The translations under genes and the position numbers were made by a program. 64,000 nt of DNA from Rhabditoides inermis (lineage: Eukaryota; Nematoda; Chromadorea; Rhabditida; Rhabditidae): the NCBI GenBank assembly GCA_963966185.1, contig CAWZYM010000016.1:62001-126000 (forward strand). Direction: 5' to 3'. Of this stretch, positions 1 to 12,659 are shown one piece after another. The notes beneath the pieces are model-generated. The model was not told the origin of the DNA. It was given only the letters and a program-made list of their open reading frames with translations, and did not search any database. Within the stretch, counting starts at the first letter, position 1. Each line of letters starts with the position of its first letter.

Positions 1-74
1 TTAGTAGCAACTGCGTTTTCGACATTCCTACTACTATATACTACTGTAACTATACCACTGTAACTGTGACTGAC

Positions 75-397
75 TTGACGAGTGGGTCGTCGGAGACGGT
101 GGCGACGAGAAACTGCGGGCGGCAGAGTGGGAGGCGCACGTGAGAGAGCACCTGGCAAGCAAAGCATGTCCTAGGGTCAGACACAGTCTCACAGAGGACA
201 GGAAACTAGGAGACCATGTATCAGTCGCTTTAGCTGTAGGAAGTGAACAAGATGGTACAAAAAGAGACGGGGAGAGAGGATGGAAGAGAAAGAAAGAAGA
301 GCAGGGAGGACTGACCTGTGCGAGGTGTCTCTTTCTGTCTGCCAAACCGTGTCGCACCCACTGGATCACTGCGTGGAACACCTGAAATCAGGGGTTG

Positions 398-430
<33 letters not shown>

Positions 431-2026
431 GTACCTGTTCCTCATCTCTAATGTTGAGTTCGTCGCTCGCCAGAATCGCGACGAGCTGACTGAGCGGCAG
501 CAGTAGGAACTCCTCGGAAGCTACCACGTCCTAAAAATCATACGAAAATATTCCGATTTGTTTGTCCAAAATCGCATACTGAATACACGAAAGGTGGTTT
601 GGTTAGCGCTTGGGCAGATGCAGATAAAATGGTGAGTTCGACACAATTTGGCAGCCAGACACTTATTCAGTCTGATTCGGGAGTTCGACACAATTTGGCA
701 GACAGAAAGAGGCATCTCTCACGGGTCAGTCTTCCTCCTTTCCTTCTCTCTTCCCGTCTCTTTTTTTACCTGGAAGTTGTTCTGCGTGTATTTGTCGGCG
801 CTGATCATGAGATCCGTGCACGCATGTGTGTCCGCAAAAGCGCGGATGCCCAGACAGTTTGACGGGTCCAGGTGCTTCTTCAGGTAGTCGCAGCACACTT
901 CCTGCACTGTACAGGTAACGAGAAAATAACAACAACAGCGCACCTGGACTTCGTTGATCTGCAGTAGGCAGGCAGCGGGGAGCAGTGTCTGCACGGTGGA
1001 CTCTGTGATGCGCAGTGCACCCGTGTAGCAGAACTCTACGAGCTGCTGCAGCGTGCGCGCGTCCACCTCCCGGATCTCCACGTCACCTGCAGATTGCCAA
1101 GTGAAACAGAATCGGCAAGTGTTTCTTCTCTGCAGTCAGACGGACAAGGCGAAAGCGAGAGCGAGACCGGTGAGAGGTTACTCAAAGGTTTGTCAAAAAC
1201 CTGGTTGAATGAGCTTTCTCTAACCACCCTTTCGTGAAAAGCGTGCAGCTCATTTGTACTATAACCATGTGAACAACAAACACGCACGTTGATGGCACTC
1301 CTGCATCTCGGAGACGAACATGGCGCGGAAGAAGGCCGACGAGGCGGCGAGCACCAGCCGGTGCGCCGGGATCCGCGTCGAACCCGCGATCAAGACGATG
1401 TCGCAGAACTGCTGCCTGCACAACTTGGTTTTGCAAACGATTTCGACAAGCGACAAACCCGTTGTTGTTCACTCACGCGAAAAAAAAACTCTGAATCTGA
1501 AAAATGTGACCAACCTGCCGAGCAGCTCGCCGAGTTGATTGAGCATCTGGGCGCCATGTGATGGAGACTGGAACAGCATGGAATATGCAATTATTCCATA
1601 TCATACACATAGTTGTCCAAAAACAGTATGAGAAATGCGAAATTGTTCTGCAGTTGAAGTGCGAATCACTATGATTTTGAGCGTGTATCACTACGGAAGT
1701 CGACAGTCGAAAGTTTCAATATTTTGCTTGTATTTTCGTGTTTTATTGAAGTTGTATGAATGTTGTGTTTTGTTATTCAAGTTTCTTTGTTCCAGGTAAT
1801 TTCTATGAAGCCAGTTTCGTCGTTATTCTCGGTATGGACACAGGTTCGAACGGGAAAGAAGCGGAAGTTGGACGAGAACCCAGATGTTAAAAGTGAGATT
1901 TTCGTAACTTACCACATAGTTGACTGTGGTAGAGGAGCCGGCGGACGTTGATGCACTTGAAGATACCCGGGTGCAGTCGGGGTCGTCGATGTTCACTACC
2001 GCTAGTGAACGGTTGACGCCTCTCAT
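75..2026 (-). CDS. Kelch-like BTB-BACK protein, 3' end beyond the window
   Basis: Adaptor of the Kelch-like family, which normally recruits substrates to CUL3 ubiquitin ligases. Exons (minus): 2026-1913, 1567-1515, 1415-1288, 1086-944, 901-770, 530-435, 381-316, 151-75. All junction phases agree. The BTB domain is seen in [20 protein letters not shown] and in [12 protein letters not shown]. The BACK domain is seen in [37 protein letters not shown] and [19 protein letters not shown]. The Kelch propeller would lie left of position 1. The closest remembered relatives are KLHL20/diablo and KLHL2/3, but an orthologue cannot be named without the propeller. The first exon (Ser-rich, start at 2026) is inferred from a good GTAAGT donor and matching phase. 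A start at 1579 within the second exon region is the alternative. Confidence 0.85.
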
Positions 2027-2540
2027 AGCCGTAGCCGTACTATGTATAATGGAATGTACAATACACAATTAATCGATGAGGTGTAGGTGTAGCAACAGAC
2101 TCGGGCGAGAACAGCTGATGCAAGACACAAACACCAAGGCCACCCGTGAAACGTATCTATACACTGAAAGTGACATGAGCTGCGGGAATTTGACTGAATA
2201 AGTGTTACAGACCCGGTGCACGCTCTTTGTATATTATTGTCGATCAAAACACTTGCTTATGGCTTTCGAGCATATGTATGATACAATTTTCATTCAGCTA
2301 ATTTGTAATTAGCTTCTCTTTGTTCAATCTCCTTGGCCTTATTCCCGCGACCAAGTCGAATAGAGCTCGACTAAGACCGCACGCGCGACACGCGCCGCGT
2401 CCCTAGCAAGTCTGGCGCGCGCCTGACCGCTCACTGCAATATGCAAATGTGCATGCACTCACCACCGCCTTGACATTTTGACGTCATGTTTCACTTGGTA
2501 ATATATTGCGAATATAGTAATAGTAACTTTTTCAGCGGGC
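2027..2540. promoter_or_regulatory. Divergent intergenic region between Kelch-like gene and DOT1L
   Basis: About 510 bp separates the two divergent first coding exons, so both promoters probably lie here. A GC-rich stretch with repeated GCGC steps (about 2370-2425) stands out from AT-rich surroundings. A TTTTTCAG acceptor ends at 2535, five bases before the DOT1L start codon, and suggests a trans-spliced 5' end for DOT1L. No TATA box or other named motif is convincing. Confidence 0.4.
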
Positions 2541-5500
2541 ATGGATCCGGGTGCGTCATCGCACCACGAGGAGCGGGAGAAGGAGTACGCGGTTCCGGCG
2601 GCTCCCTCGTCGAGGCGCGACACATCCGCGTCCCGCGACTCGGTCTCATCCAGCACCAAAGAGAAGGAGCACAGGGAGCACAAAGAGGGCAAGGACAAGG
2701 GAGACGATGCGGTGAGTGGAGTGTGGCGAATTGATTGTTGTGAGTGTTTCGTTTCAGCACAAGTTGAAGCTGATCAGTGTGGCGGGCGGCGACAGCATGC
2801 GGTTCGAGTGGAAGGGCGCGATGAATGTTGAAGTGCGTTAATTATTATTAATTTTTGTTCATACGTTTTATATGTATCAAGTAAAGAGATATTCTTATTA
2901 CATTGTATACATTCCTTTACCAAATAATAAATATAATACAAATGTTTGTAGATCGGCCACGACGTGCTGGAGGCGATCCGCGTGGTACACACGTACATTC
3001 CCGAGGTGGCCAAGGTGCGCTGAGATAGGAGTGAACAGGTGTCTATTGCAGGTGCGGCAGGTGATCGACTCGCACTGCCAGCTGGACGAGGTCGACCCGC
3101 GCAACTACGAACAGCTCAAGGCTCTGGTAGACAAGTACAACAAGGCCGCCAAGGCTGTGCAGAGCTTGGTCAGTGCGTTTGGTTTTTTTTCCTATTGGTT
3201 ACATTGTGTTTTTACGGTCCCTTATTGTCTCGGTATGGGGAGAACAAATAAAATATGATCGATTTTGTAGTGGAAGGGCGCGACTCGTCCGGGCGGCGAG
3301 TGGTGGAGTCAAGAGCGCGCCAACACGATCCTCCTCAAGAACATCTGCCAGACGGCGTTTAACCGGTACGTGTTCACACCTATCTCATTTCTACATGTTC
3401 TCACATGCCTACATTCGAACTTTCCTTGTTCTTCGCAATGCGCATTCTGTGTTCAGTGCGGTGCCGGACGTGAAGGCGCTGAACAAGCACTACGAAGCGT
3501 TCAGCTCGGAAGTGTACGGCGAGACGTCGTTCGAGCAGCTGCAGCTCATCATTGACCACATACAGCCCAAGGTGGGAGGGATTCAATGAATATAAGTTGA
3601 GGATTAATAACATCAGAGAGTCAGAGATTATTTTCATACGATCGAAGTGTCTACAAGGTAGGATATGGGGTATAGAATGCATTAATAGAGGTATGAGATG
3701 TTCAAGGAATTGGGGTGTATCCGATTATGTGCAGGAGAAGGACGTATTCGTCGACCTTGGCAGTGGCGTGGGACAGCTGGTCGTCTACATGGCTGGAGGC
3801 AGCAGGGTCAGTTGTGTGTCGTGTTTGCGTTTAATTTAGGTTGACGTATCTTTTGTTCATTTGTGTGTGTGTGTGTGTGTTTTATTGCGTAAAATTATCT
3901 TGGAGCTACTTTAGGTGAAGCGTGCGGTGGGCATTGAGATATCCAAGGTCCCCTCCGACTTTGCCAAGACCATGGACAACGAGTTCAGAAAGTGAGCCCT
4001 TTTCCCGTTTTTTTATTTGCTTAATTATTGATTGATTGCTATATATTTGATTCAGGTGGATGCGATGGTATGGCAAGAAGTACCGACAGTTCACTCTCGA
4101 GCAGGGCGACTTTCTCGACCAGAAGTACAGGGATCTTATCACCAAGGTACGCGGGTTTGTCGTACGTACAACGTACTTGCTCACCCCTCGTTTGCAGGAG
4201 GCGTCCATCGTGTTCATAAACAACTATGCGTTCACTGCCGATCTGCAGACGCGCATCAAGCGAGAGCTGCTCGCTGAGATGAAGGGTGGGGGACCTTGCC
4301 TTGTGTTATTTGGTACCTTTGACTGGCTATCGAGTGGGTACGGATTTGGGTATTTTTCGTCGAGTTGTTGTAGGTATTGGTTATGTGCACATGTGTTCTT
4401 TTTTGTTGATTTTTGTGTATATGACGTGGTTGCAGACGGCACCCGTATCATTTCGACTCGCGAGTTTGCGTCGCCCAGCAACAAACCGATCACCGAGAGG
4501 CAGTTGAATGGTGAGGAGGAGGAGCAGGTGGAGAAGAGTTGGGAGAAGGAGCAGGAGGAGACAGAGTGACGTGCTTGATTTGTAGACATTGCGGGCATTC
4601 TGGACGTGGAGCGTCTGCCGACGGTGACCCGGCCGACATCGTGGACCGACAAGCAGGTGCCCTACTTCTGCCACACTGTCAACCGCGTCAAGGTGCGTTT
4701 CGATTTTTTCAATGTTGTGTTTTGATCTAGTGGTTTTTTGCTTGTTGCATGATGCAATTATTGTGTTATGATTATTGCATCATGTAGCAGGCAAATGAAC
4801 CAGTTAGTGTTTTGTTTCGTGTTTCAGCTGGAGAACTACTTTCTGCAGCGCTCGCTCGCTCGCTCCGCGTCCCATTCCGAGAACAACTCGCGAAGGAGCA
4901 GCGTGAGCAGCAAGAACTCGAGTGCGAGGTCAGTTTACTTGTATGTTTTTATAATGACGTCATTCTGAAATTAGAAAAGGAAGTAAAATTTACAAATACG
5001 ATTAAGGTGTTCTTCTCGCGAATCTGCCGATTCGAAGACGGAAGCTCCCGTGGCTGGGGCGAGTGTGGAGGTAGGAGGAGGAGGAGCAGTAGGCGGGGGA
5101 GAGGCGAGTGGAGCAGGAGGAGCGGCGGGAGCAGCCGCCACGTGGAAGGATGACGAAGAGGTGGGTTATTGTTATTGTTGTTTATGTTATTGATTTCATG
5201 CTAGTTCAAAATGTGTATGCGTTGTTTAGGTGTACGGCCCGACGACGCGCCGCAAGTGGAATGACTACGTGAAGGAGATAGGGAAGAAAAAGGTTGGGAA
5301 AGCTGATAGATTCAAGTACATTCGAAATATTAGGAGCCGAAATCGGAGGAGCCCAAGTGGAACGAGCCGGACTCGGAGTACATGCCGCCGGAGAAGAAGA
5401 CGAAGAAGGAGCGGGCACCGAAAGAGGAGAAGGACAAGGCGGACAAGACGGCGACGGCCACTGCTCGCTCGGTGGTGCGCGGCCGGCCCAGGAAGTCGAG

Positions 5501-8457
5501 CGCCGCCTCCACGGCCTCGTCGACCACCACTCCCAAGGTGAGGAGTTTGTTCCATTTTTTTCATCGTTTTCCCATTGGTTTTTGACGATTTTTTTTTACC
5601 ATTTTGCAAGCGGATAATCATTGTGCATATTGTACGCCACAAGGGCTAAACGTTGGGAGAAACACTGTTTACTGAGTTTTGAGTTTGTTATTAGAAACAA
5701 GGGTCAACGTTAATGAATTGTCTTGTCGTGGTAATATTGTTTGTTGATTAACACTTTGGGCGTTTCAGTCGTCGACGGCCCGTCGCGCGCAGGTCTCGGA
5801 GGAGGTGCGCGAGACGCTCGGACTGATGCACGACAGCATCGTCGAGGTAATCGATAATCAATATCAATCAATATTCATTCTCATTTATCAATATCATCTA
5901 TTTGCTGATTTTGAATGCTCATAATGAAATGTTCGGAATAAGGAATCAGTGGAAGTGGATAATTTAGCGGGAACGCGTTGAGCGTTGTTCACCACTATGT
6001 CTTTCTTCTCCTCTCCTCGTTTTCTAATTGTTCTCCTTTGAGATGCGTCCGGCGGTAGCTTCTTGTCGAACAAATAATAACCCAGAACAATAATTTATGA
6101 TACTGTAAGGTTATGTTTTGAAAGACAGGTGGAACATTGTGTGGTTAGCTGCTCGTTTTGCAGATGCGTCCGGCGGCGGTGGATCCGCGGGACGGGGTGC
6201 AGCTGGTGCCGCTGCAGTCGCCGACGGCCGTCGCCCAGGCACACATGGCACACGCACCGCCCCTCGCACACCAGCCAGAACGGCAGACGCCACAGCAGCA
6301 ACCACTGCAGCCGCAGCCGCAGCTGACTGTCGTGCCGCCGGGAGCCGTCGTCTTGGACCCGACCAACCCGCTCGATCAGTATCTTAGTGAGTTGAAGTAG
6401 CGAGTAGTCTTTGATATCCTCAACTCTCTTCAACGGAGAAATCGCATTGGTCAACGAGTTTTTGGGGACTGTGTTTTGGAGAGTGCTTGGCTTGTGTAAC
6501 ATGAACCTAATTGTGTTGTAGTAGAAGTAGAGTAACTGAGAACAACGATTCCGGATGATTCGCTGACGCTGACTGTGTTTCAGTATGTACGCGCATCGCA
6601 GTCGAGGAAATGAGAGCTATAACGATTCTCTATCACATTGACCGTGTTTCAGTCGAAGCGCGCGCGTCGCTGGCGTCGTTTGTGGGCGTGATGAAGACGG
6701 AGCAATTCCGGCAGTCTGTCATGCAGCAGATCGCCGCACAGACGGCCAAGAACGCCGAGCTGTCCGAGAGGAACAGGGCCATGGAGACCAACCTCAACCA
6801 GCTGCGCACCACTGGCGTCTTGTATCTCAGGTGGGGGATCTTGTGTTCTTGTCTCCATTGTTGGTACCAGTAACTGTTTCTACTTAATTATCGGGTTATG
6901 TGTCGTGTTGTTTACCTTTCTGTGCTGGTTGCAGGCAGCGTCTGGAGGAGGTGGGTATGAGCGACGTGGAGACGCCGGGCGAGCTGCTGAACAGCGCCAA
7001 GGAGATTGTGGCGAACCACAACCGAGTGACGAAGAGCTGCGCCCATCTGGAGGTGGAGGTGGCGGCATTGGAGGCGCGCATCCGACACACGGCTCCCTTT
7101 GGCGACAACATATTGGATCGGCTGGATTGTGAGTGGAGGGGGGGGATCGGTTACCTTACCAGGGTTGAGTTACTTTAACGGACAGGTTCGATTGTGAGTC
7201 GAGAGGGGATGATCGGCTACATTACCTTAAGGTGTTTTTGCTAGCAAAGGGGTGAGTTACTTTATCGGACCCGGACAGGTTCGATCGTGAGTTAGGGAAT
7301 GAGGGAGTGTTAGGTAGTGGTATTGTGTGTTTAGCAAGTTTCTGATAGTTGTGACGGTCTGACGCTTACTCATTTGTGATGTGTCTTATGCAGCCATGGA
7401 GGTGGGCGCGTGCAGCGAGTCTGGCGATCCGTATGGCGCCATCATTGCCTCCGCGCAGCAGGAAAGGAACCAGCAGGTCGGACCCTCTCTTTTCCCTCTC
7501 TCTCTCTCTCTCTCTCCTTCCCTCTCTCCCTCCCTCCCTCCCTCCCTCCCTCCCTCCCTCCCTCCCTCCCTCCCTCCCTCCCTCCCTTCCTTCCTTCCTT
7601 CCTCCCTCTCTCCACCTCTCATCACTAATCACTACCCCTTTCCAGCTGGGTGTGGACGAGTCGCACGTGGTGCCATCATCGGCCAGCGACCTGATGTCTC
7701 CCACGACGACGACAGCGGCGCCGGCGCGTCGCGCGCGACAGCGACCGCGCGCCAACCCGGCCAAGAGGGGCGCGGCCGGCGCCAAGCAGGAGGAGAACAG
7801 CGAGGAGATGGAGCGGCAGATACAGGAGATTGTGCAGAAGGCGCTGCTCGTCGACAACCAGGCCAAGGAGAAGGAGCGGCGCGCACGCGGACAGGAGGGC
7901 GGTGGAGGGGGAGGAGGGGGGAAGAAGAGGAGCAGCGCGGGAGCACACAGCCAGGCAGCCAGTGTGTCGATGGCCAGCACGGCAGAGGCTATGCCTGCCA
8001 TGTCGCGCTCGTCTGGATTCGAGAGTCTCCTCGCTGCTGCCACTGGTGGACTCAATACCACGGTAGGGCTTCCTTTGTAGTATGTGTTTTGATCTTGGTC
8101 TTGCAGTCTTCGATTCCGTCGTCGATGGCGATGACGCTGACGACGTTTGCGCCGACTGTGCCGACGGGGGTGGTCGCCCAGCAGGTATTGATTGATTATT
8201 GGTTTTAAAGTTTGTTTATCAGCAGATTCAAGTTATACTGTTATACAACCGTCGATCTAGCCAATAAGGGGACTGACCTAAGACTCTCGAGTACAAGTCG
8301 CTAGGTGCATTTGGATCAGATGACGTCACATACGTCTGACTAGATGACTTTATTGATGATGAGGAGGAGAGCGTCTTTGTTTCAGATGGCGATGCAGCAG
8401 CAACAGCAACAGCAACATCATCAGCAACAACAACAACAACAACAACAACATCTCTAG
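2541..8457 (+). CDS. DOT1L: DOT1-type histone H3 lysine-79 methyltransferase
   Basis: Non-SET nuclear methyltransferase that transfers methyl groups from S-adenosylmethionine to H3K79. I reconstruct 24 exons giving about 996 aa: 2541-2711, 2758-2832, 2952-3014, 3052-3168, 3271-3365, 3457-3571, 3735-3806, 3915-3991, 4056-4146, 4198-4285, 4436-4510, 4586-4692, 4828-4928, 5007-5160, 5230-5292, 5334-5537, 5769-5846, 6164-6386, 6653-6830, 6935-7128, 7394-7476, 7646-8062, 8107-8184, 8386-8457. The cofactor-binding motif VFVDLGSGVGQLVVYMAG and the downstream blocks WMRWYGKKYRQFTLEQGDF, SIVFINNYAF and LENYF match the DOT1 catalytic core. A GRPRK AT-hook-like motif follows, then a coiled-coil-rich region (MEE..ERQIQEIVQKALL) and a poly-Gln tail. 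A charged Ser/Lys/Glu-rich segment precedes the core. It is shorter than human DOT1L (about 1,540 aa), mostly in the disordered tail. Confidence 0.96.
7480..7615 (+). repeat. CT/CCCT microsatellite in DOT1L intron 21
   Basis: A (CT)n tract grades into (CCCT)n and (CCTT)n and fills almost the whole intron between the donor at 7477 and the acceptor at 7645. It therefore doubles as an extended polypyrimidine tract. Confidence 0.9.
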
Positions 8458-8917
8458 GTTTTAGAGTGAGTCAGTGAATGAGTGTAGAGCGGATCATTGT
8501 CACTTGTCAGGTGTCTTTATTTGCGTTGATCTATGTCCTTGTTGATCTACTGACTGTACTATGACGCTAGCTCGGATAACATGTCTTTGTCTATCACTAT
8601 GCACTGCCATCATTGTGAGTCCATTGTTTTGTTTCTCTCTCTAGTTTTGGTGATAATGAATCGCGCATGAATCATGGTGTGTTGTAAATAACTTGTAGGC
8701 GCTCCGGCATTTCGATTGTATATGCACATTTATCCTCTTCCTCGATCCTCATTGCTGTTCTCGAAACTATACTGTATACCTGGCGACCTGGCGTCTACTA
8801 TACTTAATCTTCCTAACTTCTTTTTGTATATTTTCGTAATATGATCATTGTTCTAATAAGTAGTGTACCAGAGTATACGTTTTTCTATTATAGGTATGAT
8901 ATCCATATATAGTCTTT

Positions 8918-8923
8918 AATAAA
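8918..8923 (+). terminator. Poly(A) signal of DOT1L
   Basis: AATAAA about 460 bp after the DOT1L stop codon, the first canonical signal I noticed downstream of it. The intervening 3' UTR is AT-rich with no other feature seen. Confidence 0.6.
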
Positions 8924-8931
8924 AAGTTTTT

Positions 8932-9129
8932 TTAGGTCTTGCGTGTTGTTATGTTGGATTTGTCCTGGTTGTGCCGCGAGGCGCTCCATTCGATATCTCT
9001 CTCGAGTCTCTCGATCTTGCCCTCCGCCCACTGTAACCCCGCCCCTTGTCGTTCCAGCCGCCGCGCATGGATGTTGTAACGAGAAACGAGCTGTCTCGCC
9101 CCTTCCGGATACCCAGGAGACGCAACCAT
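8932..9129 (-). CDS. Possible 65-aa coiled-coil microprotein
   Basis: Uninterrupted minus-strand frame of 65 codons with GC-rich, gene-like codon choice inside AT-rich flanks. It reads like a helical basic/acidic peptide (RRLERQGAGLQWAEGKIERL). It starts at an ATG whose reverse complement overlaps the start codon of the plus-strand proline-rich gene in one CATG, and it ends just after the DOT1L poly(A) signal. No splice acceptor lies just upstream. The stretch could instead be the 5' UTR or promoter of the plus-strand gene. I do not recognise the sequence. Confidence 0.25.
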   Translation of the reverse strand: MVASPGYPEGARQLVSRYNIHARRLERQGAGLQWAEGKIERLERDIEWSASRHNQDKSNITTRKT

Positions 9130-9189
9130 GAGAGGTTGGTATTTTTTAATCAATTTAAAATATATATATATATATATATATTTATTATG

Positions 9190-9220
<31 letters not shown>

Positions 9221-12200
9221 AAAACGTTGTTTTTTTGTAAGATGTGCGTGTTTTCAGTGAGGCAGATGATCAGGAGCCGGGGCCGTCGCGCGATAAGAAG
9301 CGTCACAGAGGAGAGAAGAAGGAGGAGGCGGAGGGAGGAGACCCGGTGGACCGCATCTTCGGACAGATGATGAGCCGGCAGGACGAGAAGGGCAAGAGGG
9401 GTGCGTGCGTGTGACAATTCGAGATTTGTAGCACACTTTATACAAAAAAGTCATCAATTTCTTTGAGACAAACAAAATGATTTACCGTCATCTCCATTTC
9501 TTCAGGCTCACTACGATTCGAGAATTCTAGACAATTCGACATTTTTTATACAAAAAGAATTTCTGAAAAAAACAACAACAACAACAAAATAGTGCACTTT
9601 CATGTTCATTTCTTCAGAGTTGCCGCCGCCGGCCGAGGGCACGTACCTGCTGACGCGCGCCGAGATACAGCGACACCAGCACAAGCGGGACGACACGATC
9701 GCGAGAGAGGTACGCGTGGCGAGGGACTGGTTTACTGGTTCGTAGCTAGTAGCCGAATCATACTTGAGATGTGGTGGTTGCGGATTCTATACATAGAGAA
9801 GCCAAATCGACTGGGTTTACTAAATCCTAATTCCGAAAACAAGGTGAGGGTGATATGTGACGTGCTTGCAGTTTGTGTGTCGCGAGGGTCTGATGGAGCG
9901 TCTGCTGGGCCACAAGATGCTCAACGGTCGGGTGGACGGACACGTGGCCATGGGATATGTGCGCATGGACCCGATGGAGGAGCGCATCAAGATGGAGGTG
10001 GGGGTGATATCGAATTATTGATTGATTGGTGTTTAGTCGAATTCACTCATGACAAATGTTGCAGCGCAACACCCCGTCGCCCCTTCAGCCGCCCCCACCC
10101 CGCGTCCAGAACACGCAACAACACGCCCTGCGCGCCACTATCGGAAGGTTGGCGGGAGATTTGAATTTGAGCTTCCACTGGTTTGCACGTCTTTGTGTCT
10201 CATATGTCTCTTGAATCGGGAGCTACCTTTATCTCCCCGCACATTTGCACGATGCTCGTTGAGGGGTCCGCGCACTCCGCCCAACTCTCCGCCGGCGCGG
10301 AGACGCGGTCCGCGAACGCCGCCCGGCAGTCCCGGACCGGCCACCCCGCCTGGTAGTCCGGGAGGAGGAGGAGGAGAGGACAGGAAGCAACTGCTGCAGG
10401 TGAGTGGCGGTGGTCGTAGCAAATATTGAACCATGATCATGCAGGTTTACCCATTCTCATTCAAAGAGGGCATTCATCTTGTGAGCTCTACTTTGCAGGA
10501 GATGTCTGTGTTGACGGGTACGCCGGCGGCTCAGCTGGAGAGCTTTCTGGGCGAGGACCTGCACCGCGCGATCGGCACCATGGACAAGTCGGTGCTGCTC
10601 GAGACGTTCAAGCAGGCACTGCAGCGGGTCGGCGGCGGCGGAGGCGCCTTGTCACAGCAGCCGCCGCATGGGCTCGACGCGTTTGCCCGACCTGTCAAGC
10701 AAGAGTGAGTGTCTTTAACGGATGAGAAGAGATTGGAGAGAAAACGAAGGCAAAACATGGCGAACAAAATTGATGAGAAGACATTACTTGTACGCATCGG
10801 GCTTACACTAATATTTAACCTACATGCTATCGGCTTGTCTTCAGTTATGGAAAGTGAGAACAAAACACGCTGTTTCAGGCCGCTGACGGCGCGCGTGGCC
10901 GGCGGTCGGCGGGCGGGCGACTCGCTGTCGGTCGGCATGGACCTGGCGTCGGACGGGGCGGTGACGCCGTCGTCGTCCCCGCCCCCTGTGCTGGCCGCGC
11001 CCCCGCCGCCTCCCTCTCTCCCTCCCCCGCCTCCTCCCCCACCCGCAGTCGCCCCGGCGCCACTCGTGCAGCAGCAGCCGCAGCAGCCGCAGCCGCACTA
11101 TGTCATGGTGCCGGGTATGATGGGCGTGCAGATGGCGGCCGCGCCCCCGCCGCCCACGCAAACCCTCCCCGCATCGATGTTTGTCCAGCCGGGACAGCCT
11201 GTGTACGCGCATTTCTCGGCTCCGCCTCCTGCGGCTCCGCCCATGGTGGCTATGCACATGCCGCCGCCGCCTCAGCAGGTTGCCACGGCGCCGTATGTGT
11301 TCCATGCGCCGCCTCCTATGGTTGCGGCTCAGCAGCAGCAGCAGGCAGTGGCTCCGCCTTCCATTGCCCCGCCCACTGTGTCGGCCGCGCAGACGATGAT
11401 GTTCGCGCAGCAGCCGCCGCCGGTATGTGCTAGCGTAGAGGAAGATTGATGTGGGAATGTGTTTCAGCACGCAATGATGCAACAGCCGCCTCCTCCTTCT
11501 ACTGGACTGGCGATGCCGGGTGGTCTGCCGGACATGTCTGCTCCGCCGCCAGGAATGGGAGGGATGATGCACACCACGGTGGGTGGGCAGAGGGGACAGA
11601 GAGTAAGAAGTCACAGAGGTCTGGTGGAAGGGACCGAAACCGAATGTGTATTACCGAATGTGACTTTTTTCAGAAAGGGGTAGAGGGATAGAACTGATGC
11701 GTCCACTTTCAGCCCATGCAAGTCAAGGTGACGGTGCGCGATGTGTCGCCGCCCCCGCCTCCGCCGCCCCCGCATCCGCGTGTCGATCTTAGCCAGCCGC
11801 CGCCCGGAATGGTTTGATATCGATTGATTGACTTTTTACAACACTGATGAAGGATCCGTTCTCACACCTTGTTTGCAGTCTCGCACGCCGTCGTACGTGC
11901 CGTCTGCGTCTCGCGTCGACATGTCGCTGCCTCCTCCGGGCATGTCTGCGGGAGCAGTGCCTCCGCCACCGCCGCCTCCACGCGCCCCGCCTTCCCCTCC
12001 CCGACCCGGTGCGCCCAATGTGACGGCTACGCTGCTCAACGCTCTCGGTGAGGGGGTGGAATGAAATAGGGGATTTCTTTTTTTCTTGCGGAATCGCAAC
12101 AATTAGTACTTGAAGAAACATGATCAGGCAAGTACATGTTGCAGGTATTGCTAGTGCGAAGCCGGCGACGCCGGCTGCCGGAGGAGCGGTCGGAGGAGAG

Positions 12201-12546
12201 GGAGTGCTGCTGGATAGGTACGGGTGCGGAATGAGAAGAGCGAGAGAAAGAGAGAGAGAGAGAACTGAGATATGGGGGGAGAGCAAGCGAGCGAGCGAGA
12301 AGGAGAGAAGATATGTGAGGACGGAGAGGAGAGAGATTTAAAGGAAGTGGTGTAGATGTTATTACACACTGATGTTTTTGTAGGTACGGTGTGCCGCTGC
12401 CGGTACCGGCTCGTCTGCAGCAGCAGCAACAACAGCAGCAGGATACTCCGCGGAGGATGGGCGGTCCGCCACCCGGGGGACAGAGGCATGGGATGCGCCG
12501 ATCGGGCGGCGGAGGAGGAGGAGGGGGAAGGAGGGGCAAGTGGTAA
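9128..12546 (+). CDS. Proline-rich protein with Gly/Arg-rich C-terminus, unrecognised
   Basis: Thirteen exons join in phase to about 651 aa: 9128-9138, 9258-9400, 9618-9709, 9872-9997, 10065-10147, 10264-10399, 10499-10704, 10879-11422, 11468-11578, 11713-11811, 11879-12047, 12145-12217, 12384-12546. The N-terminal third is acidic/basic with a conserved-looking helical block (FVCREGLMERLLGHKMLNGR). Next come TPPGSP repeats resembling proline-directed phosphosites, then a second structured block (EMSVLTGTPAAQLESFLGED). The rest is long poly-Pro, PPPGM and Gln-rich stretches, and the end is RRSGGGGGGGGRRGKW. Such tails are common in RNA-associated and scaffold proteins, but no family is recognised. 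The tiny first exon (11 nt) is chosen because its donor phase is the only one that keeps the frame open. Confidence 0.75.
9157..9214. repeat. AT dinucleotide microsatellite in intron 1 of the proline-rich gene
   Basis: Two (AT)n blocks separated by a short TTTATTATG spacer fill half of the 119-bp first intron. Confidence 0.85.
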
Positions 12547-12619
12547 GACGCGCGCCGCGCCTCGCCATTCCGCCATCCTGGTTCTGGTCCTACTCTCGCG
12601 CGCCCTCTTTTTCTCTCAC

Positions 12620-12659
<40 letters not shown>

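Noticed and set aside
7500..7600. Repeat array as CRISPR
   Set aside because: It is a simple CCCT microsatellite without spacers in a eukaryotic intron.
7366..8061. Long minus-strand frame over DOT1L exon 22
   Set aside because: Antisense of a confirmed exon and a simple-repeat intron; its low-complexity translation comes from the CCCT tract.
10841..11614. 257-codon minus-strand Arg/His-rich frame
   Set aside because: Reverse reading of the Pro-rich exon; composition is explained by CCG/CCT codons on the plus strand.
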